Shown in pieces: positions 18,695 through 28,371 of a DNA stretch of 64,000 nucleotides. Below the pieces are notes generated by a model. It had not been told where the DNA came from and did not search any database. It saw only the letters and a list, made by a program, of their open reading frames with translations. The stretch spans positions 62,001-126,000 of the forward strand of contig CAJAJL010000065.1 of assembly GCA_903940125.1 (NCBI GenBank), written 5' to 3'. A program made the translations under genes and the position numbers. How positions within the stretch are numbered: the first letter of the stretch is position 1; each line of letters opens with the position of its first letter. Source of the stretch: an uncultured Chlorobiaceae bacterium (lineage in GTDB: Bacteria; Bacteroidota; Chlorobiia; Chlorobiales; Chlorobiaceae).

Positions 18695-18729
18695 TTGAAT
18701 ATAAGCTATAATTGTATTATAATGTATTA
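18695..18729 (+). promoter_or_regulatory. promoter and probable autoregulatory operator of the RHH/RelE module
   Basis: TTGAAT (18695-18700) and TATAAT (18718-18723) are 17 bases apart. Two direct copies of TGTATTA, at 18713-18719 and 18723-18729, are spaced 10 bases (one helical turn) and overlap the -10. Ribbon-helix-helix antitoxins commonly bind short direct or inverted half-sites one turn apart, so this is a good operator candidate. Confidence 0.55.
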
Positions 18730-18784
18730 CAAATGATGATGTTGTGATACGATTTTACATTATTTTATTTTTATAAGGGGGACC

Positions 18785-19003
18785 ATGAGTATTCCAATAT
18801 CGGTGAGGTTGCCCAAAGAGCTGGCACAAAGACTGGATGGAATAGCGAAGGAAACCGAGAGACCTCGCTCATTCATCATTCAGAAGGCTTTGGAATCATA
18901 TATAGAAGATATTGCTGATCTTCAGATAGCGCTTGATCGCCTCCATGATACGAGTGATCCTTTTCTTTCAGCTAAAGAGATGAGGGACTCTCTTGGCTTA
19001 TAG
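18785..19003 (+). CDS. ribbon-helix-helix antitoxin
   Basis: A 72-residue CopG/RHH-type DNA-binding antitoxin. The N-terminal strand ISVRLPKELAQRLDGIAKET is followed by RPRSFIIQKALESYI, the standard RHH core. The C-terminal segment (LHDTSDPFLSAKEMRDSLGL) would wrap the toxin. A strong AAGGGGG ribosome site precedes the ATG at 18785. It overlaps the toxin gene by 11 bases. Expected to repress its own promoter at 18695-18729. Confidence 0.85.
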   Translation: MSIPISVRLPKELAQRLDGIAKETERPRSFIIQKALESYIEDIADLQIALDRLHDTSDPFLSAKEMRDSLGL

Positions 19004-19253
19004 TCTTGGTTACAAGAAATCTGTCCAGCGAGATCTCAAGCAAATATCAAAGTTGGAGGCAATACGTATTCTTGATCATATTGAGCAAAAACTTGTCAAC
19101 GATCCTGAATCGAATCCTCTCCTCAAATGCCGGTTTGCAGGTCTAAGGAGATATCGGGTTGGTGACTACAGGGTAATTTATTTTCTTCGGGAAACTGAGA
19201 TTTGCATCTTGAGAATAGGCCACCGTAGAGATGTTTATAAACAGGAAATATAG
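18993..19253 (+). CDS. RelE-family toxin
   Basis: An 86-residue RelE-type endoribonuclease toxin with a TTG start at 18993 inside the end of the antitoxin gene. Core features: YKKSVQRDLKQISKLEAIRI, then LLKCRFAGLRRYRVGDYRVIYFL and CILRIGHRRDVYK, the classical RelE ending with its basic catalytic residues (Arg in RYRVGDYRVIY, GHRRDVY). RelE toxins cleave mRNA in the ribosomal A site. Nothing suggests inactivation. Confidence 0.87.
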   Translation: MAYSLGYKKSVQRDLKQISKLEAIRILDHIEQKLVNDPESNPLLKCRFAGLRRYRVGDYRVIYFLRETEICILRIGHRRDVYKQEI

Positions 19254-19291
19254 CAAGTCTCTCCACCAGATACAGTACTCTAATCAACCAT

Positions 19292-19346
19292 TATTATTCA
19301 GTTTTTGCATTAAGATGGCACATTTATGTGCGATAATTGAATAATA
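19292..19346. repeat. nested inverted repeats downstream of the RelE toxin
   Basis: Outer arms TATTATTCA (19292-19300) and TGAATAATA (19338-19346) are perfect 9-bp complements. Between them GCACATTTATGTGC (19318-19331) forms a second 6-bp hairpin. The structure lies in the gap between the toxin and the next gene. It may be a terminator-like or processed RNA structure; it lacks a clear T-tract. Confidence 0.4.
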
Positions 19347-19439
19347 GTGGCAGATTATAAGGGGTTATTAAAAAACCAGCCGATCAGAAAGATTGAGAGA
19401 ATGTTTAATAGACATTAATTTTGACCGAAATCCGAATTT

Positions 19440-20243
19440 ATGAATGAACGTTTTTTTCTGAAAATTCTGCTGGTGCTTTTTGTCGGCCTCATCGCAACAG
19501 AAGTGCTGGTCGTTTCACTTTTTGGTCTCAAACTTGAGCTGATTCTTCTCAGTTTTATTGTTGTCGCTGCTTTGACAGGCATTGCTTTTGTTTTAAGGCT
19601 TCTCCTTACGGAGCGCAATGATATTGACTCAGTTTCGATGCGGCGCGCAAAAGAGAAGGGTACCGATATTATGCAGGATCGCCTTAAAGAGTATAGTGTT
19701 GATAAGGAGTTTCTTGGAGGAAAAGATGTGCATCGTGATAAATGGAATGCTCAAAAGCCCTCTTTAGCGCACTCTGCCGGCAGAGAAGAAGCTGTATTGC
19801 CGGTCAGGGAATCGATTGAAGAGGCCATAAGGGCTCATGCCGAAATGTATGGTGGGCTCGGGGAGCTGCTGAAGATGATGGAAAAAATTGATGATGCTTC
19901 TTTCGATCGGCTTGTGAAAAAAGTTGGTTTTGGTGAGGTTTCCCGAGAGGAGGTGATTGTTAAAATCACGCTCATGGCCAATGCTGACTCACAAGCAGTT
20001 GAAAGCGTCAGGGAACAGCAATGCATCCTTGAGGGGCATTCAATGGATAGGGAGAGTTTCGATGAGTATATCCGCCGCTGTATGAATGTCGCAGATGAGG
20101 AGTCGGAGAGTGCTGACAATGGCTTTTCCGTTGAGCTTGACAGTGCTGCGCTTTCTAAAGGAACCGGTGCTATGCCCACCGATTTTTCTCACAATCCGAA
20201 AGCGGTGTTTTCAAAGCTCAATAAACCTGGAGCTCGTTCATGA
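19440..20243 (+). CDS. membrane-anchored protein of unknown function
   Basis: A 267-residue protein with two N-terminal membrane helices (about residues 6-26 and 30-52: LKILLVLFVGLIATEVLVV, LILLSFIVVAALTGIAFVL). A long soluble, mostly acidic helical part follows. I recognise no domain. It overlaps the following methyltransferase gene by four bases (ATGA), so the two are translationally coupled. The soluble part should lie on the cytoplasmic side if both helices span the membrane. Confidence 0.65.
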   Translation: MNERFFLKILLVLFVGLIATEVLVVSLFGLKLELILLSFIVVAALTGIAFVLRLLLTERNDIDSVSMRRAKEKGTDIMQDRLKEYSVDKEFLGGKDVHRDKWNAQKPSLAHSAGREEAVLPVRESIEEAIRAHAEMYGGLGELLKMMEKIDDASFDRLVKKVGFGEVSREEVIVKITLMANADSQAVESVREQQCILEGHSMDRESFDEYIRRCMNVADEESESADNGFSVELDSAALSKGTGAMPTDFSHNPKAVFSKLNKPGARS

Positions 20244-21049
20244 CGCCGTTTGAAATACCAGCTTTAAGCAAGGCAAAGCTCAAGCAGTATGTAAAACTGC
20301 ATCAGAAAAAGTTCAGGGACTCTGATGGGCTTTTTCTTGCCGAAGGTCTCCGCACAGTCAGGGAACTCTGCCAGAACCTTCCCAATGAGGATATGCTTGT
20401 GGTGCTGCTTTTCAGGGAGGGAGAGCCGGAAAGTGAACGTTTTTTCCAAACTCATAAAAGGAAAGTATTTTCCATAAGTGACAGGGAGTGTTCTCAGCTT
20501 TCCGATACTTCGACCCCGCAGGGGATTTTTGGCGTTTTCCGCCAGCAGTCCCGAACTGAGCATGCCGCTGAAGCTGTTAGCGGAAAGTCAACGAAATCAC
20601 TTATTGTTGCGCTTGATGACGTTCAGGATCCAGGTAATGTTGGAACGATACTCAGAACTGCTGTATGGTTCGGTGCCGAGTCAATGATCTGCAGCGCCGG
20701 AACAGCCGACAGGTATAATCCAAAAGCAGTTCGCTCCTGTGCAGGGAGCATGTATGGTATTGAGCATTACGGTGTTGAACACCTTGACCAGGAACTTCTG
20801 AGGTTTCAGAAAATCGGCTATTCCATTGTCTCTGCGTCGCTTGATGGAAAGGATTTCAGGGATTTCAGTGCATGGCCGGAAAGGCAGGTGCTGGTTATCG
20901 GCAACGAAGCTAACGGCGTCAGTAAATCAGTTGGAGCGCTTTCCGACCTTCGTGTAAGAATACCGCATGTCGGGAAAAAAGTCAGCGTTGAATCATTGAA
21001 CGCCTCCGTATCAGCCGCCATTCTTATGGAACGTCTGGTATTGTCCTGA
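20240..21049 (+). CDS. SpoU/TrmH-family RNA 2'-O-methyltransferase
   Basis: A 269-residue SPOUT-class methyltransferase that uses S-adenosylmethionine to methylate a ribose in rRNA or tRNA. The N-terminal 100 residues form the RNA-binding SpoU_sub_bind-type domain (KKFRDSDGLFLAEGLRTVRE). The three SpoU motifs follow: DDVQDPGNVGTILRTAVWFG, VLVIGNEANGVS and VSVESLNASVSAAILMER, which make the trefoil knot. It resembles RlmB/TsnR-type proteins; the target nucleotide is unknown. Confidence 0.9.
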   Translation: MTPFEIPALSKAKLKQYVKLHQKKFRDSDGLFLAEGLRTVRELCQNLPNEDMLVVLLFREGEPESERFFQTHKRKVFSISDRECSQLSDTSTPQGIFGVFRQQSRTEHAAEAVSGKSTKSLIVALDDVQDPGNVGTILRTAVWFGAESMICSAGTADRYNPKAVRSCAGSMYGIEHYGVEHLDQELLRFQKIGYSIVSASLDGKDFRDFSAWPERQVLVIGNEANGVSKSVGALSDLRVRIPHVGKKVSVESLNASVSAAILMERLVLS

Positions 21050-21158
21050 AATGATCATGTTATCCCGACCGAAGGGAGGTATCTCCATCTGATTAAGACA
21101 AGATTTCTTATTGCTGTCAGCATGATTCTGTTGCTCAACAGCGAATAATGAGAAAGAT

Positions 21159-22001
21159 CTACACCAGCAGCACAGGATAGTCCAACTCGTTGATCAGTTC
21201 ATGCACGGTTTCCCTGGAAATCTTCATACGGTCGCTCAGGACAAGAAGTCCCGAATCAATCATGCGTATGAACCGCATCAACGTTTTCCCGTCTTTCAGA
21301 GGGAGATGATGGTATGCAATAATGCTGCCCGGGAGCGTTATTGTATCTCTAAGCTTGCTCTCCAACTTTTCAGCATCTTCATGGGTTTCTCCAAAAATCA
21401 GAATGTTGAGTGTCATGCCGTGATGTGTCAGATCGAGAGCAGCACTGAGGGCATGTTTCGATCCTTCTGAACCATCATAGAGCACCAATACCGGCCACTC
21501 TTTTGCAGAAAAACCTGGACGAATGAGCAGTACGGGTTTTTTCCCTTCTGCAAGAGCTTTTCTTGCTGTTGAACCCAGCCCTTTACGGCAGGTCGGGGAT
21601 CTGCCACTGCGACCGAGAACAAGCAGATCAGCCTGAACAGCTGCTGAAATAACCGCTTCAGGAACCATTCCACGGTATACTTTGAACGCATACTTTACCA
21701 TAAACTCTCTGGCAATGCGCTGCAGGGCAGCCTCAGCTGTTCTTGCCTGTAATTTGAGAGATCGCTCAAATTGTGAAGAGTCAATATGTTCCGGTTCAGA
21801 TGTATACATACGGATTTCATGGCAGAAAGGAAGTTCAGCCATCCTGAAAAGATTGATGTCTTCCACAAAAATACCGGTCAGGTCAGCGTGCATACTCCGT
21901 GCAAGTTCTGCCGCGATCGTCAGTGAAGCTATGCTGTGTGGCGAACAGTCGAGAGCAACAGCAATATGGCGGATAAGAGTGGTGTTTTGTCGTTCTGGCA
22001 T
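21159..22001 (-). CDS. universal stress protein, two Usp domains in tandem
   Basis: A 280-residue UspA-family protein. The first domain (about residues 8-148) starts IRHIAVALDCSPHSIASLTI and ends with the ATP-binding-type glycine loop LLVLGRSGRS...GSTARK. A second, shorter half starts at VLVLYDGSEGSKHALSAALDL and ends LVLSDRMKISRETVHELI; there the glycine loop is not conserved, so it may be structural only. The upstream Lon-like protease gene ends 33 bases before this gene, so the two may be co-transcribed. Confidence 0.85.
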   Translation of the reverse strand: MPERQNTTLIRHIAVALDCSPHSIASLTIAAELARSMHADLTGIFVEDINLFRMAELPFCHEIRMYTSEPEHIDSSQFERSLKLQARTAEAALQRIAREFMVKYAFKVYRGMVPEAVISAAVQADLLVLGRSGRSPTCRKGLGSTARKALAEGKKPVLLIRPGFSAKEWPVLVLYDGSEGSKHALSAALDLTHHGMTLNILIFGETHEDAEKLESKLRDTITLPGSIIAYHHLPLKDGKTLMRFIRMIDSGLLVLSDRMKISRETVHELINELDYPVLLV

Positions 22002-22034
22002 TATACAGGCTATAAAAAGTTTCTGACACCGGCA

Positions 22035-24452
22035 TTAGTTATCGTCAGACGATGCCGTGAATTTTTTCAGTTTTTCAGCCATCGCGTTCAGTCGCGCAAC
22101 GGCCATACCGTTGATAGTGTCAAAAGGGTATTTTCCAGTTTTATCCAATTCTCCAGCCGGTATTCCGGTCAGAATCTCAATCCCTTCATCAACATTGGAT
22201 ACAGGGAAGATGGAGAAAAGGCCTTGTCTGACAGCTTCAACAACGTCGTTGCGGAGCATGAGATTTTCAACGTTCGATGCAGGAATCAATACACCATGTT
22301 TTCCAGTCAATCCTCTTGCCTTGCAAAGATCGAAAAAGCCTTCGATTTTTTCGTTTACTCCTCCTATTGCCTGCACCTCTCCAAACTGGTTTACTGAACC
22401 GGTGACGGCAAAGCATTGATTGATAGGTGCGTCAGCAATAGCCGAAAGCAGCGCATATAATTCAGCGGATGAAGCGCTGTCTCCTTCTACACCGCTGTAT
22501 GATTGTTCGAAGACGAGCGAGGCCGAGAGTGAAAGTGGCTGATCGACGGCAAACCGGGCACCGAGAAATCCTGAGAGAATCATGACACCTTTTGAGTGGA
22601 TAGGACCACCCATTTCAACTTCGCGTTCAATGTCAATCACTTCTCCCTTTCCGAGTCTCACTGTTGCAGTTATCCTGCCGGGATGTCCAAAACTCTGTCC
22701 GCCAGGGGAGTAGATTGCAAGGCCATTGATCTGACCGGTTTTTTTCGATTCCGTCTCAATGAGGATGGAGTTTTTCAGGGTGGCTTCCCTGATTTTTTCC
22801 CGGATTCTTGATGAACGGAAGATTTTAGCATCAATGGCGTGCTGTACATCCTCTGCCTGTACAAGTGATCTCTTTGCTGCAGTAGCATAGTAATCGGACT
22901 CATGAACGAGATCGCAGATACTTTGAATGTGTGCACTCAGTTTTGATGCATCTTCTGCAAGTCGGCTTCCGTGTTCAACAATTCTTGCTACCGCAGTTCT
23001 GTCAAAATGATGCAGGTTGTCTTTTTGAGCGATTGAACTGATAATATGTGCGTACGCAAGCTTTCCTTCAATGTCGTTAGGCAGTTCGTCTTCAAAATCT
23101 GCAGCGACCTTGAAGAGCTGGCTGAAGTCAGGGTCATAGACACTAAGGAGGTAGTAGAGGCTGCGTTCTCCGAGCAGAATAACCTTTATGTCAAGCGGAA
23201 TCGGTTCGGGTTCAAGCGATACTGTACTGACCAGACTATAGAGTTGTGCAAGTGATTCAATGCGGATTTGCCGCGTTCTCAGCGCTTTTTTCAGTGCTTC
23301 GTAGGCAAAAGGCTCGAAGAGCAGCCTTCTTGCATCAATGAGCAGATATCCGCCATTTGCTCTGTGCAGAGCACCCTGTTTTATCAGCGTGAAGTCAGTG
23401 ACAAGTGTGCCCATCTGGGAGATGTGTTCAATGTCACCTACAAGATTCTGGCATGCGGGTTTATCTTCATAGACGACGGGAGCACCCTCAGTAGTACTAT
23501 TATCGACAATGACGTTGATCTGGTAACGGTTAAACGATGTCCTTTTCTGTGAGAATTTTCCGGGATAGACTCCCAGAATCAACTCTCTTGGATCAGCTTC
23601 TTTTTCAAGGAACTGGTCAAAGTTTTCTATAATGTCGGCTTCTGTTGTTTCAAGATATTCGGTGACCTCTTCAAGAGCTGCATAGCTGTTTCTTATGTCG
23701 GCAATCAAGGGTTTTACAGCAAAGCTGGCAATGTTACGATTCAGTTCCTTGATTTTTTCCTGAGTTTCTCTTTGCCATTTGGGTATCTGGGCCATAATAG
23801 ATTGCATCGCTGTTTTAAGAGCAATGATTTTCCCTTCAATAGAGTCCCGTTCTTCTTTTTTCAGTAACACAAACTCTTCCGGCTTGAGTACCTCACCCTC
23901 TTTTTCCGGAGCAAACGCAAATCCGGCAGGTGTTCTTATGAGCACAATGTGCTCTTCAGCACCTTTTCGTTCCAGTTCACCTATTGCATCGGCTTGTTGT
24001 TCCTGAAATTTTTCATGGATATTCTTTTCCTGAGCCTGGTACTCTTCACTGCTGAAGGCTGCAGGGATGATGGTAAAAAGTGCTTCAACAAGGTGTTCCA
24101 TATCACGTGCGAGCGAACCTGCTTTTCCGGCAGGAAGCTTTAACGCTTTTGGGTGACGCGGCTTTTGAAAGTTATTGACATAGCACCAGTCGGAAGGGAC
24201 TTGAGCCTCCGGGGCTGTCGTGCTGAGATAGTGCATGATGGCGGTCTGTTTCCCCGTGCCGTTCGGTCCGAGGGCAAAAAGGTTGAACCCATCATGTTTT
24301 ATTCCCATGCTGAAGGTTATTGCATCGAACGCCCTGTTCTGGCCCGTTGCCTTGCTGGGGCCGTCAATGTCTGCTGTGGTGTTGAATCCGAACTCCAGTG
24401 GGTTACAGGTTCTGTAGAGTTCTTCAGGGGTAAGCTTTGATGGCAGTGTCAT
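22035..24452 (-). CDS. Lon-like ATP-dependent protease (AAA_32/LonB-type)
   Basis: An 805-residue protease of the Lon family without the classical N-terminal LON domain. A Walker A-like sequence lies near residue 60 ([19 protein letters not shown]), a long helical region at 100-300, and a C-terminal Lon serine-lysine protease domain. The catalytic Ser is in GDSASSAEL (about residue 657) and the catalytic Lys in [14 protein letters not shown] (about 702). This matches the bacterial group often labelled ATP-dependent protease La-like (AAA_32), whose substrates are poorly known. The ATG at 24452 is preferred over a TTG at 24458. Confidence 0.88.
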   Translation of the reverse strand: MTLPSKLTPEELYRTCNPLEFGFNTTADIDGPSKATGQNRAFDAITFSMGIKHDGFNLFALGPNGTGKQTAIMHYLSTTAPEAQVPSDWCYVNNFQKPRHPKALKLPAGKAGSLARDMEHLVEALFTIIPAAFSSEEYQAQEKNIHEKFQEQQADAIGELERKGAEEHIVLIRTPAGFAFAPEKEGEVLKPEEFVLLKKEERDSIEGKIIALKTAMQSIMAQIPKWQRETQEKIKELNRNIASFAVKPLIADIRNSYAALEEVTEYLETTEADIIENFDQFLEKEADPRELILGVYPGKFSQKRTSFNRYQINVIVDNSTTEGAPVVYEDKPACQNLVGDIEHISQMGTLVTDFTLIKQGALHRANGGYLLIDARRLLFEPFAYEALKKALRTRQIRIESLAQLYSLVSTVSLEPEPIPLDIKVILLGERSLYYLLSVYDPDFSQLFKVAADFEDELPNDIEGKLAYAHIISSIAQKDNLHHFDRTAVARIVEHGSRLAEDASKLSAHIQSICDLVHESDYYATAAKRSLVQAEDVQHAIDAKIFRSSRIREKIREATLKNSILIETESKKTGQINGLAIYSPGGQSFGHPGRITATVRLGKGEVIDIEREVEMGGPIHSKGVMILSGFLGARFAVDQPLSLSASLVFEQSYSGVEGDSASSAELYALLSAIADAPINQCFAVTGSVNQFGEVQAIGGVNEKIEGFFDLCKARGLTGKHGVLIPASNVENLMLRNDVVEAVRQGLFSIFPVSNVDEGIEILTGIPAGELDKTGKYPFDTINGMAVARLNAMAEKLKKFTASSDDN

Positions 24453-24521
24453 AACCAAACGTTCCTAATAAAAGGTGATCTTTTCAGTCTATGGACAATA
24501 CACCGATCGTGTTGCCGCAGT

Positions 24522-25277
24522 TCAGACGTTATCTTCGTCAACAGGCAGAGTGTTATGAAGATGCACCGGGTTAACTGTTTTTGCACGGAGACGGATATTC
24601 AGCATTTCAACACAAACGGAAAATGCCATGGCAAAATAGATGTACCCCCTTGGGATTTCATAGCCAGCGCTTTCAGCAAGTAGGGTGACACCGACAAGAA
24701 TAAGAAAACTCAATGCAAGCATTTTAATAGTCGGGTGCTCATCAACAAAATCACTGATGGATTTGGACGCAAGCATCATAATACCGATTGCAATCATAAT
24801 GGCGATGATCATGACTTCAACTTTTTTTGCAAGTCCGACAGCCGTAATGACTGAATCAAGAGAAAAAACAATATCGAGCACAGCAATCTGCAGCATAGTA
24901 AAAGCAAAATTACCGGCTGAACCGCTTTTCATTGTTTGTTCTGTACCTTCAAGACTTTGGTGGATTTCCTGTGTGCTTTTTGCAATCAAAAAAAGTCCTC
25001 CTGAAATCAGGATCAGATCGCGGCCGGAAATAGGATGACTGAATATGGTGAATAAAGTGGCTGTAAGTCCCATAACCCAGGTAATCGACAGCAGAAGAGC
25101 GATTCTTGTCATCATGGCGAGTCCTAAGCCAATAATCCTGCCTTTGTGCTGCTGCTTTTTTGGCAGCCGTCCTACAATAATCGAAAGAAAGATAATGTTG
25201 TCGATCCCGAGAACAATTTCAAGCGCCGTTAACGTTGCGAGTGCGATCCAGGTTTCCGGCAGCAAGATCCATTCCAT
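24522..25277 (-). CDS. TerC-family integral membrane protein
   Basis: A 251-residue membrane protein from the ATG at 25277; upstream in-frame sequence is polar and not family-like. About seven hydrophobic helices are present. The TerC motif LEIVLGIDNIIFLSIIVGRLP comes near the start, and its internal repeat partner is LDIVFSLDSVITAVGLA; the acidic residues in membrane helices (GIDN, SLDS) are typical. Family members export or handle metal ions such as manganese, or respond to tellurite; the substrate here is unknown. Divergent from the aldehyde dehydrogenase gene. Confidence 0.87.
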   Translation of the reverse strand: MEWILLPETWIALATLTALEIVLGIDNIIFLSIIVGRLPKKQQHKGRIIGLGLAMMTRIALLLSITWVMGLTATLFTIFSHPISGRDLILISGGLFLIAKSTQEIHQSLEGTEQTMKSGSAGNFAFTMLQIAVLDIVFSLDSVITAVGLAKKVEVMIIAIMIAIGIMMLASKSISDFVDEHPTIKMLALSFLILVGVTLLAESAGYEIPRGYIYFAMAFSVCVEMLNIRLRAKTVNPVHLHNTLPVDEDNV

Positions 25278-25440
25278 TGTTATGGGGATAAGGTTTATAA
25301 AGGTTTTACTATAGGTGTAATGTACTGAACGGATCGTGTCTGCCAAAAAGGAGGCACTGAAAGACCGATTGTTCCGCTGCACAAGGTTTTTCGTTACATT
25401 GCAGGAGATATTCATTCCGGACATTTCATCAAATCCTCTG

Positions 25441-26829
25441 ATGCAGACAGATCAGGACTTTCCTGAGTTAAGGAGCTTACGGGAGACGTTTGAGCGAGGC
25501 ATAACCCGCGATTTTTTTTGGAGACGTTCGCAACTGCTTGCACTTGAAGCATTTCTCATCGAGCGAGAGCAGGATATTGCAGTTGCGGTGTATGAAGATT
25601 TCAGGAAATCTCCGGAAGAGACTTTTTTAACTGAAACAGGATATCTTCGTGGAGAGATCCGTTTTGTCCTGAAACATCTTAAATCATGGATGAAGCCCAA
25701 CAGGGTTTCCATTCCGCTGATCTACCAGCCAGGAAAAGGCTCTTTCAGTTCTGAACCTTATGGTGTTGTGCTCATCATAGGTGCGTGGAACTACCCCCTG
25801 AACCTCTGTCTTGCACCCCTTATCAGCGCTATCGCTGCAGGTAACTGTGCGGTAGTCAAGCCTTCGGAACTTGCATCACATACTGCAAACGTCATTGCCG
25901 AAGGGTTGCATCGATATCTTGACCGAAGCGCAGTAAGTGTGTTTGAGGGAGGTGTGGAAGAAACAAAGGCACTGCTTGAAGAGCGTTTTGACTATCTTTT
26001 TTTTACCGGAAGCCAGTCAGTCGGTCGTGAGGTCATGCATGCCGCAGCAAAGCATCTGACACCATTGACACTCGAACTGGGAGGAAAATGTCCTTGTATT
26101 GTTGAAAAAAATGTTGATCTAAGAGTGGCGGCACGTCGGATTGTATGGGCCAAGTTTTTAAATGCTGGTCAGACCTGCATAGCGCCCGATTATGTTCTGG
26201 TACACGAGAACGTTGAGAAGGAACTGCTTCGTTATATGCAGGATGCTATCACCGATTTTTACGGTGACAATCCAAGGTTGAGTCCGGATTATCCCCGCAT
26301 CGGCAATAAAAATAATTTTCACAGGCTTGAAAAACTTCTTTCCCGTTTTTCACCCTCGGGAGACTGTTTAACCGGCCCGCATGACTATTATGTTGCGCCG
26401 ACAATTCTCCCAGGTGTGACTCTCGACGCAGAAGTTATGCATGCAGAAATTTTTGGCCCCTTGCTGCCGGTTATTTCCTATAGAAATATAGATGAAGCGC
26501 TTGAGAGTATCGGTAAAGGCATGAATCCGCTTGCGCTCTATCTGTTTTCTTCTGATCCGAAAGTTCAGGAAAGGGTCGTGCGTCAATCTCGTTCAGGCGG
26601 AGTGTGTATCAACGACCTGCTTTTCCAGGCCTCTATTCACAGGCTACCTTTTGGTGGAATCGGGAGCAGTGGATTTGGCGCATATCATGGCAGGGCTGGT
26701 TTTGATACGTTTTCCTTCAAGAGGAGCATTTTGAAAAGGTCGCTTTATCCCGATCCTGCTCTGCGTTATCCACCTTACGGCGGCAGAACGTTTGGCATTC
26801 TCAAGCGCCTCGTCACCATCTTCCATTAA
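25441..26829 (+). CDS. aldehyde dehydrogenase (class 3-like)
   Basis: A 462-residue NAD(P)-dependent aldehyde dehydrogenase from the ATG at 25441; the frame is open to 25336 without family similarity. Seen are GVVLIIGAWNYPLNLCLAPL (cofactor fold), FTGSQSVGREV, the general-base Glu in PLTLELGGKCPCIV (about residue 211), and the catalytic Cys in NAGQTCIAPDYVLV (about 246). The short length and the C-terminal RLPFGGIGSSGFGAYHG point to the ALDH3 group acting on long-chain or aromatic aldehydes. A patatin gene follows after 16 bases, so fatty-aldehyde and lipid turnover is a reasonable inference. Confidence 0.92.
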   Translation: MQTDQDFPELRSLRETFERGITRDFFWRRSQLLALEAFLIEREQDIAVAVYEDFRKSPEETFLTETGYLRGEIRFVLKHLKSWMKPNRVSIPLIYQPGKGSFSSEPYGVVLIIGAWNYPLNLCLAPLISAIAAGNCAVVKPSELASHTANVIAEGLHRYLDRSAVSVFEGGVEETKALLEERFDYLFFTGSQSVGREVMHAAAKHLTPLTLELGGKCPCIVEKNVDLRVAARRIVWAKFLNAGQTCIAPDYVLVHENVEKELLRYMQDAITDFYGDNPRLSPDYPRIGNKNNFHRLEKLLSRFSPSGDCLTGPHDYYVAPTILPGVTLDAEVMHAEIFGPLLPVISYRNIDEALESIGKGMNPLALYLFSSDPKVQERVVRQSRSGGVCINDLLFQASIHRLPFGGIGSSGFGAYHGRAGFDTFSFKRSILKRSLYPDPALRYPPYGGRTFGILKRLVTIFH

Positions 26830-26845
26830 TGATTGAACTATTCTT

Positions 26846-27607
26846 ATGAAAAAAACCGGTCTTGCGTTAGGGGGAGGAGCTGTGCTTGGTGCGGCCCATG
26901 TTGGAGTGCTCAGGGCAATGAATGAATTGGATATTCCTGTGTCAATGGTCAGTGGTACCAGCATAGGAGCTTTTATTGCCGCACTTTACGCTTTTGGTAA
27001 AAACTGGCAGGAGATACGGGATATCGCCTTCGATCTCGACTGGTTGGATTTGTCAGGTCTTGTGCTTTCACAGTATGGCCTTGTAACCAATAAGAAATTT
27101 GGTCGTATTGTTACCGAACTGCTGGGGCATAAAAATATCGAAGACGCCTTGATACCGCTTTCGATGGTTGCTACGGATATCGGGACGGGGAAAAAAGTGG
27201 TTTTTACCAAAGGGGATGTTGCCGTAGCTGTAATGGCAAGTAGCTGTATTCCCGGAATTTTCAAGCCTGTGAATTACTATGGGGCAATGCTTGTGGATGG
27301 GATGCTTATGGAAAATGTTCCTGTATCCCCGTTAGTCGAGAGTGGTGCTGAATCGGTAATTTGCGTTGATCTCCTTTCTCACCATGCATTCAAAAAACCT
27401 GAAAATATTATCGGACTTTTGTTGAACGCATTTTACTGTTCGATCACGAATACGACAGCTATCCAGATAGAATCGGTGGATTTGTGTATTTCGCCTGATC
27501 TCTCTCAATTCAATCTGATTGATTGCGATCAGATACCGGATATTCTGGATGAAGGGTATCGGACAGCTCTGCGAGTGCTGAAAGAATGGATGGAAAGGGA
27601 AGGATAG
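26846..27607 (+). CDS. patatin-like phospholipase
   Basis: A 253-residue patatin-fold acyl hydrolase, related to RssA/YchK. The oxyanion-hole motif [17 protein letters not shown] is at residues 9-25, the nucleophile GTSIGAF with Ser near 38, and the catalytic dyad Asp in [14 protein letters not shown] (about residue 151). No signal peptide, so it is cytoplasmic or peripheral. It probably forms an operon with the preceding aldehyde dehydrogenase. Confidence 0.9.
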   Translation: MKKTGLALGGGAVLGAAHVGVLRAMNELDIPVSMVSGTSIGAFIAALYAFGKNWQEIRDIAFDLDWLDLSGLVLSQYGLVTNKKFGRIVTELLGHKNIEDALIPLSMVATDIGTGKKVVFTKGDVAVAVMASSCIPGIFKPVNYYGAMLVDGMLMENVPVSPLVESGAESVICVDLLSHHAFKKPENIIGLLLNAFYCSITNTTAIQIESVDLCISPDLSQFNLIDCDQIPDILDEGYRTALRVLKEWMEREG

Positions 27608-27754
27608 ATATTTAACAGGAAAGACATTGTCTATTGGTTTCGGAATTTGTAATTTAACGTATTAAAGAGAAGGTTTTATCGTGAGTTTCTGATAGCGGCA
27701 CACAGTGATATCCGACATTTTGTAATAAAATGGTTTAAATCAAGGGAGGTTGCT

Positions 27755-28225
27755 ATGCCTATTCGTCGATTAAGGGAGTTTCTTGACAGCCATGCAGTCA
27801 GGTATTTCATAGTCAGTCATTCTGCTGCCTATACAGCACAGGAAATAGCTGCAGCTGCCCATGTTCCCGGAAAAGAGCTTGCCAAAACGGTTATGGTCAA
27901 TATTGCCGGAAAAATGGCAATGGTTATTTTGCCTGCTTCTCGTCAACTTGATTTTGAGCTTTTACGCGAATTGACAAAAACCAGAGACGTAGAACTTGCC
28001 GGGGAGAAAGAATTTGCGGGATTGTTTCCTGAATGTGAGATTGGTGCCATGCCGCCATTTGGTAATCTTTTTGGTATGGATGTCTATGTATCGGAAGAAC
28101 TTGAAGCTGACGATGAAATAGCATTCAATGCCGGATCGCATAATGAACTGTTGCGCCTATCCTACGAGGATTATAAAAAACTGGTTCATCCAAAAGTTGC
28201 AAAGCTCTCATTGCGATTGAAGTGA
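27755..28225 (+). CDS. YbaK/EbsC-type aminoacyl-tRNA deacylase-like protein
   Basis: A 156-residue trans-editing-domain protein that probably hydrolyses mischarged aminoacyl-tRNA. The conserved Lys lies in VPGKELAKTVMVNI (about residues 33-46), and the GAMPPFGNLFGMDVYV and FNAGSHNELLRLSYEDY segments are diagnostic of the YbaK/ProX superfamily. The ATG has an AGGGAGG ribosome site. The length fits free-standing deacylases rather than a ProRS fusion. The specific amino acid cannot be read from sequence. Confidence 0.87.
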   Translation: MPIRRLREFLDSHAVRYFIVSHSAAYTAQEIAAAAHVPGKELAKTVMVNIAGKMAMVILPASRQLDFELLRELTKTRDVELAGEKEFAGLFPECEIGAMPPFGNLFGMDVYVSEELEADDEIAFNAGSHNELLRLSYEDYKKLVHPKVAKLSLRLK

Positions 28226-28271
28226 TTTTGGCAGTCATGATGGATTTTTAAGAGGAAATGGTACCTTTGAC

Positions 28272-28320
28272 TCATGAATGCTGATGGTTAATTAGGATGG
28301 TTGATTAGATGCATTCATGA
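28272..28320. repeat. inverted repeat enclosing a 13-bp tandem duplication
   Basis: TCATGAATGC (28272-28281) and GCATTCATGA (28311-28320) are perfect 10-bp inverted arms. The 29-base spacer holds two adjacent 13-bp copies, GATGGTTAATTAG (28283-28295) and GATGGTTGATTAG (28296-28308), which differ at one base. It sits about 50 bases upstream of the glycosyltransferase start. Confidence 0.6.
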
Positions 28321-28371
28321 CATCGATACTATAGATACTCAATTGATTATTTGGATATTGTTCCTCTTTTT

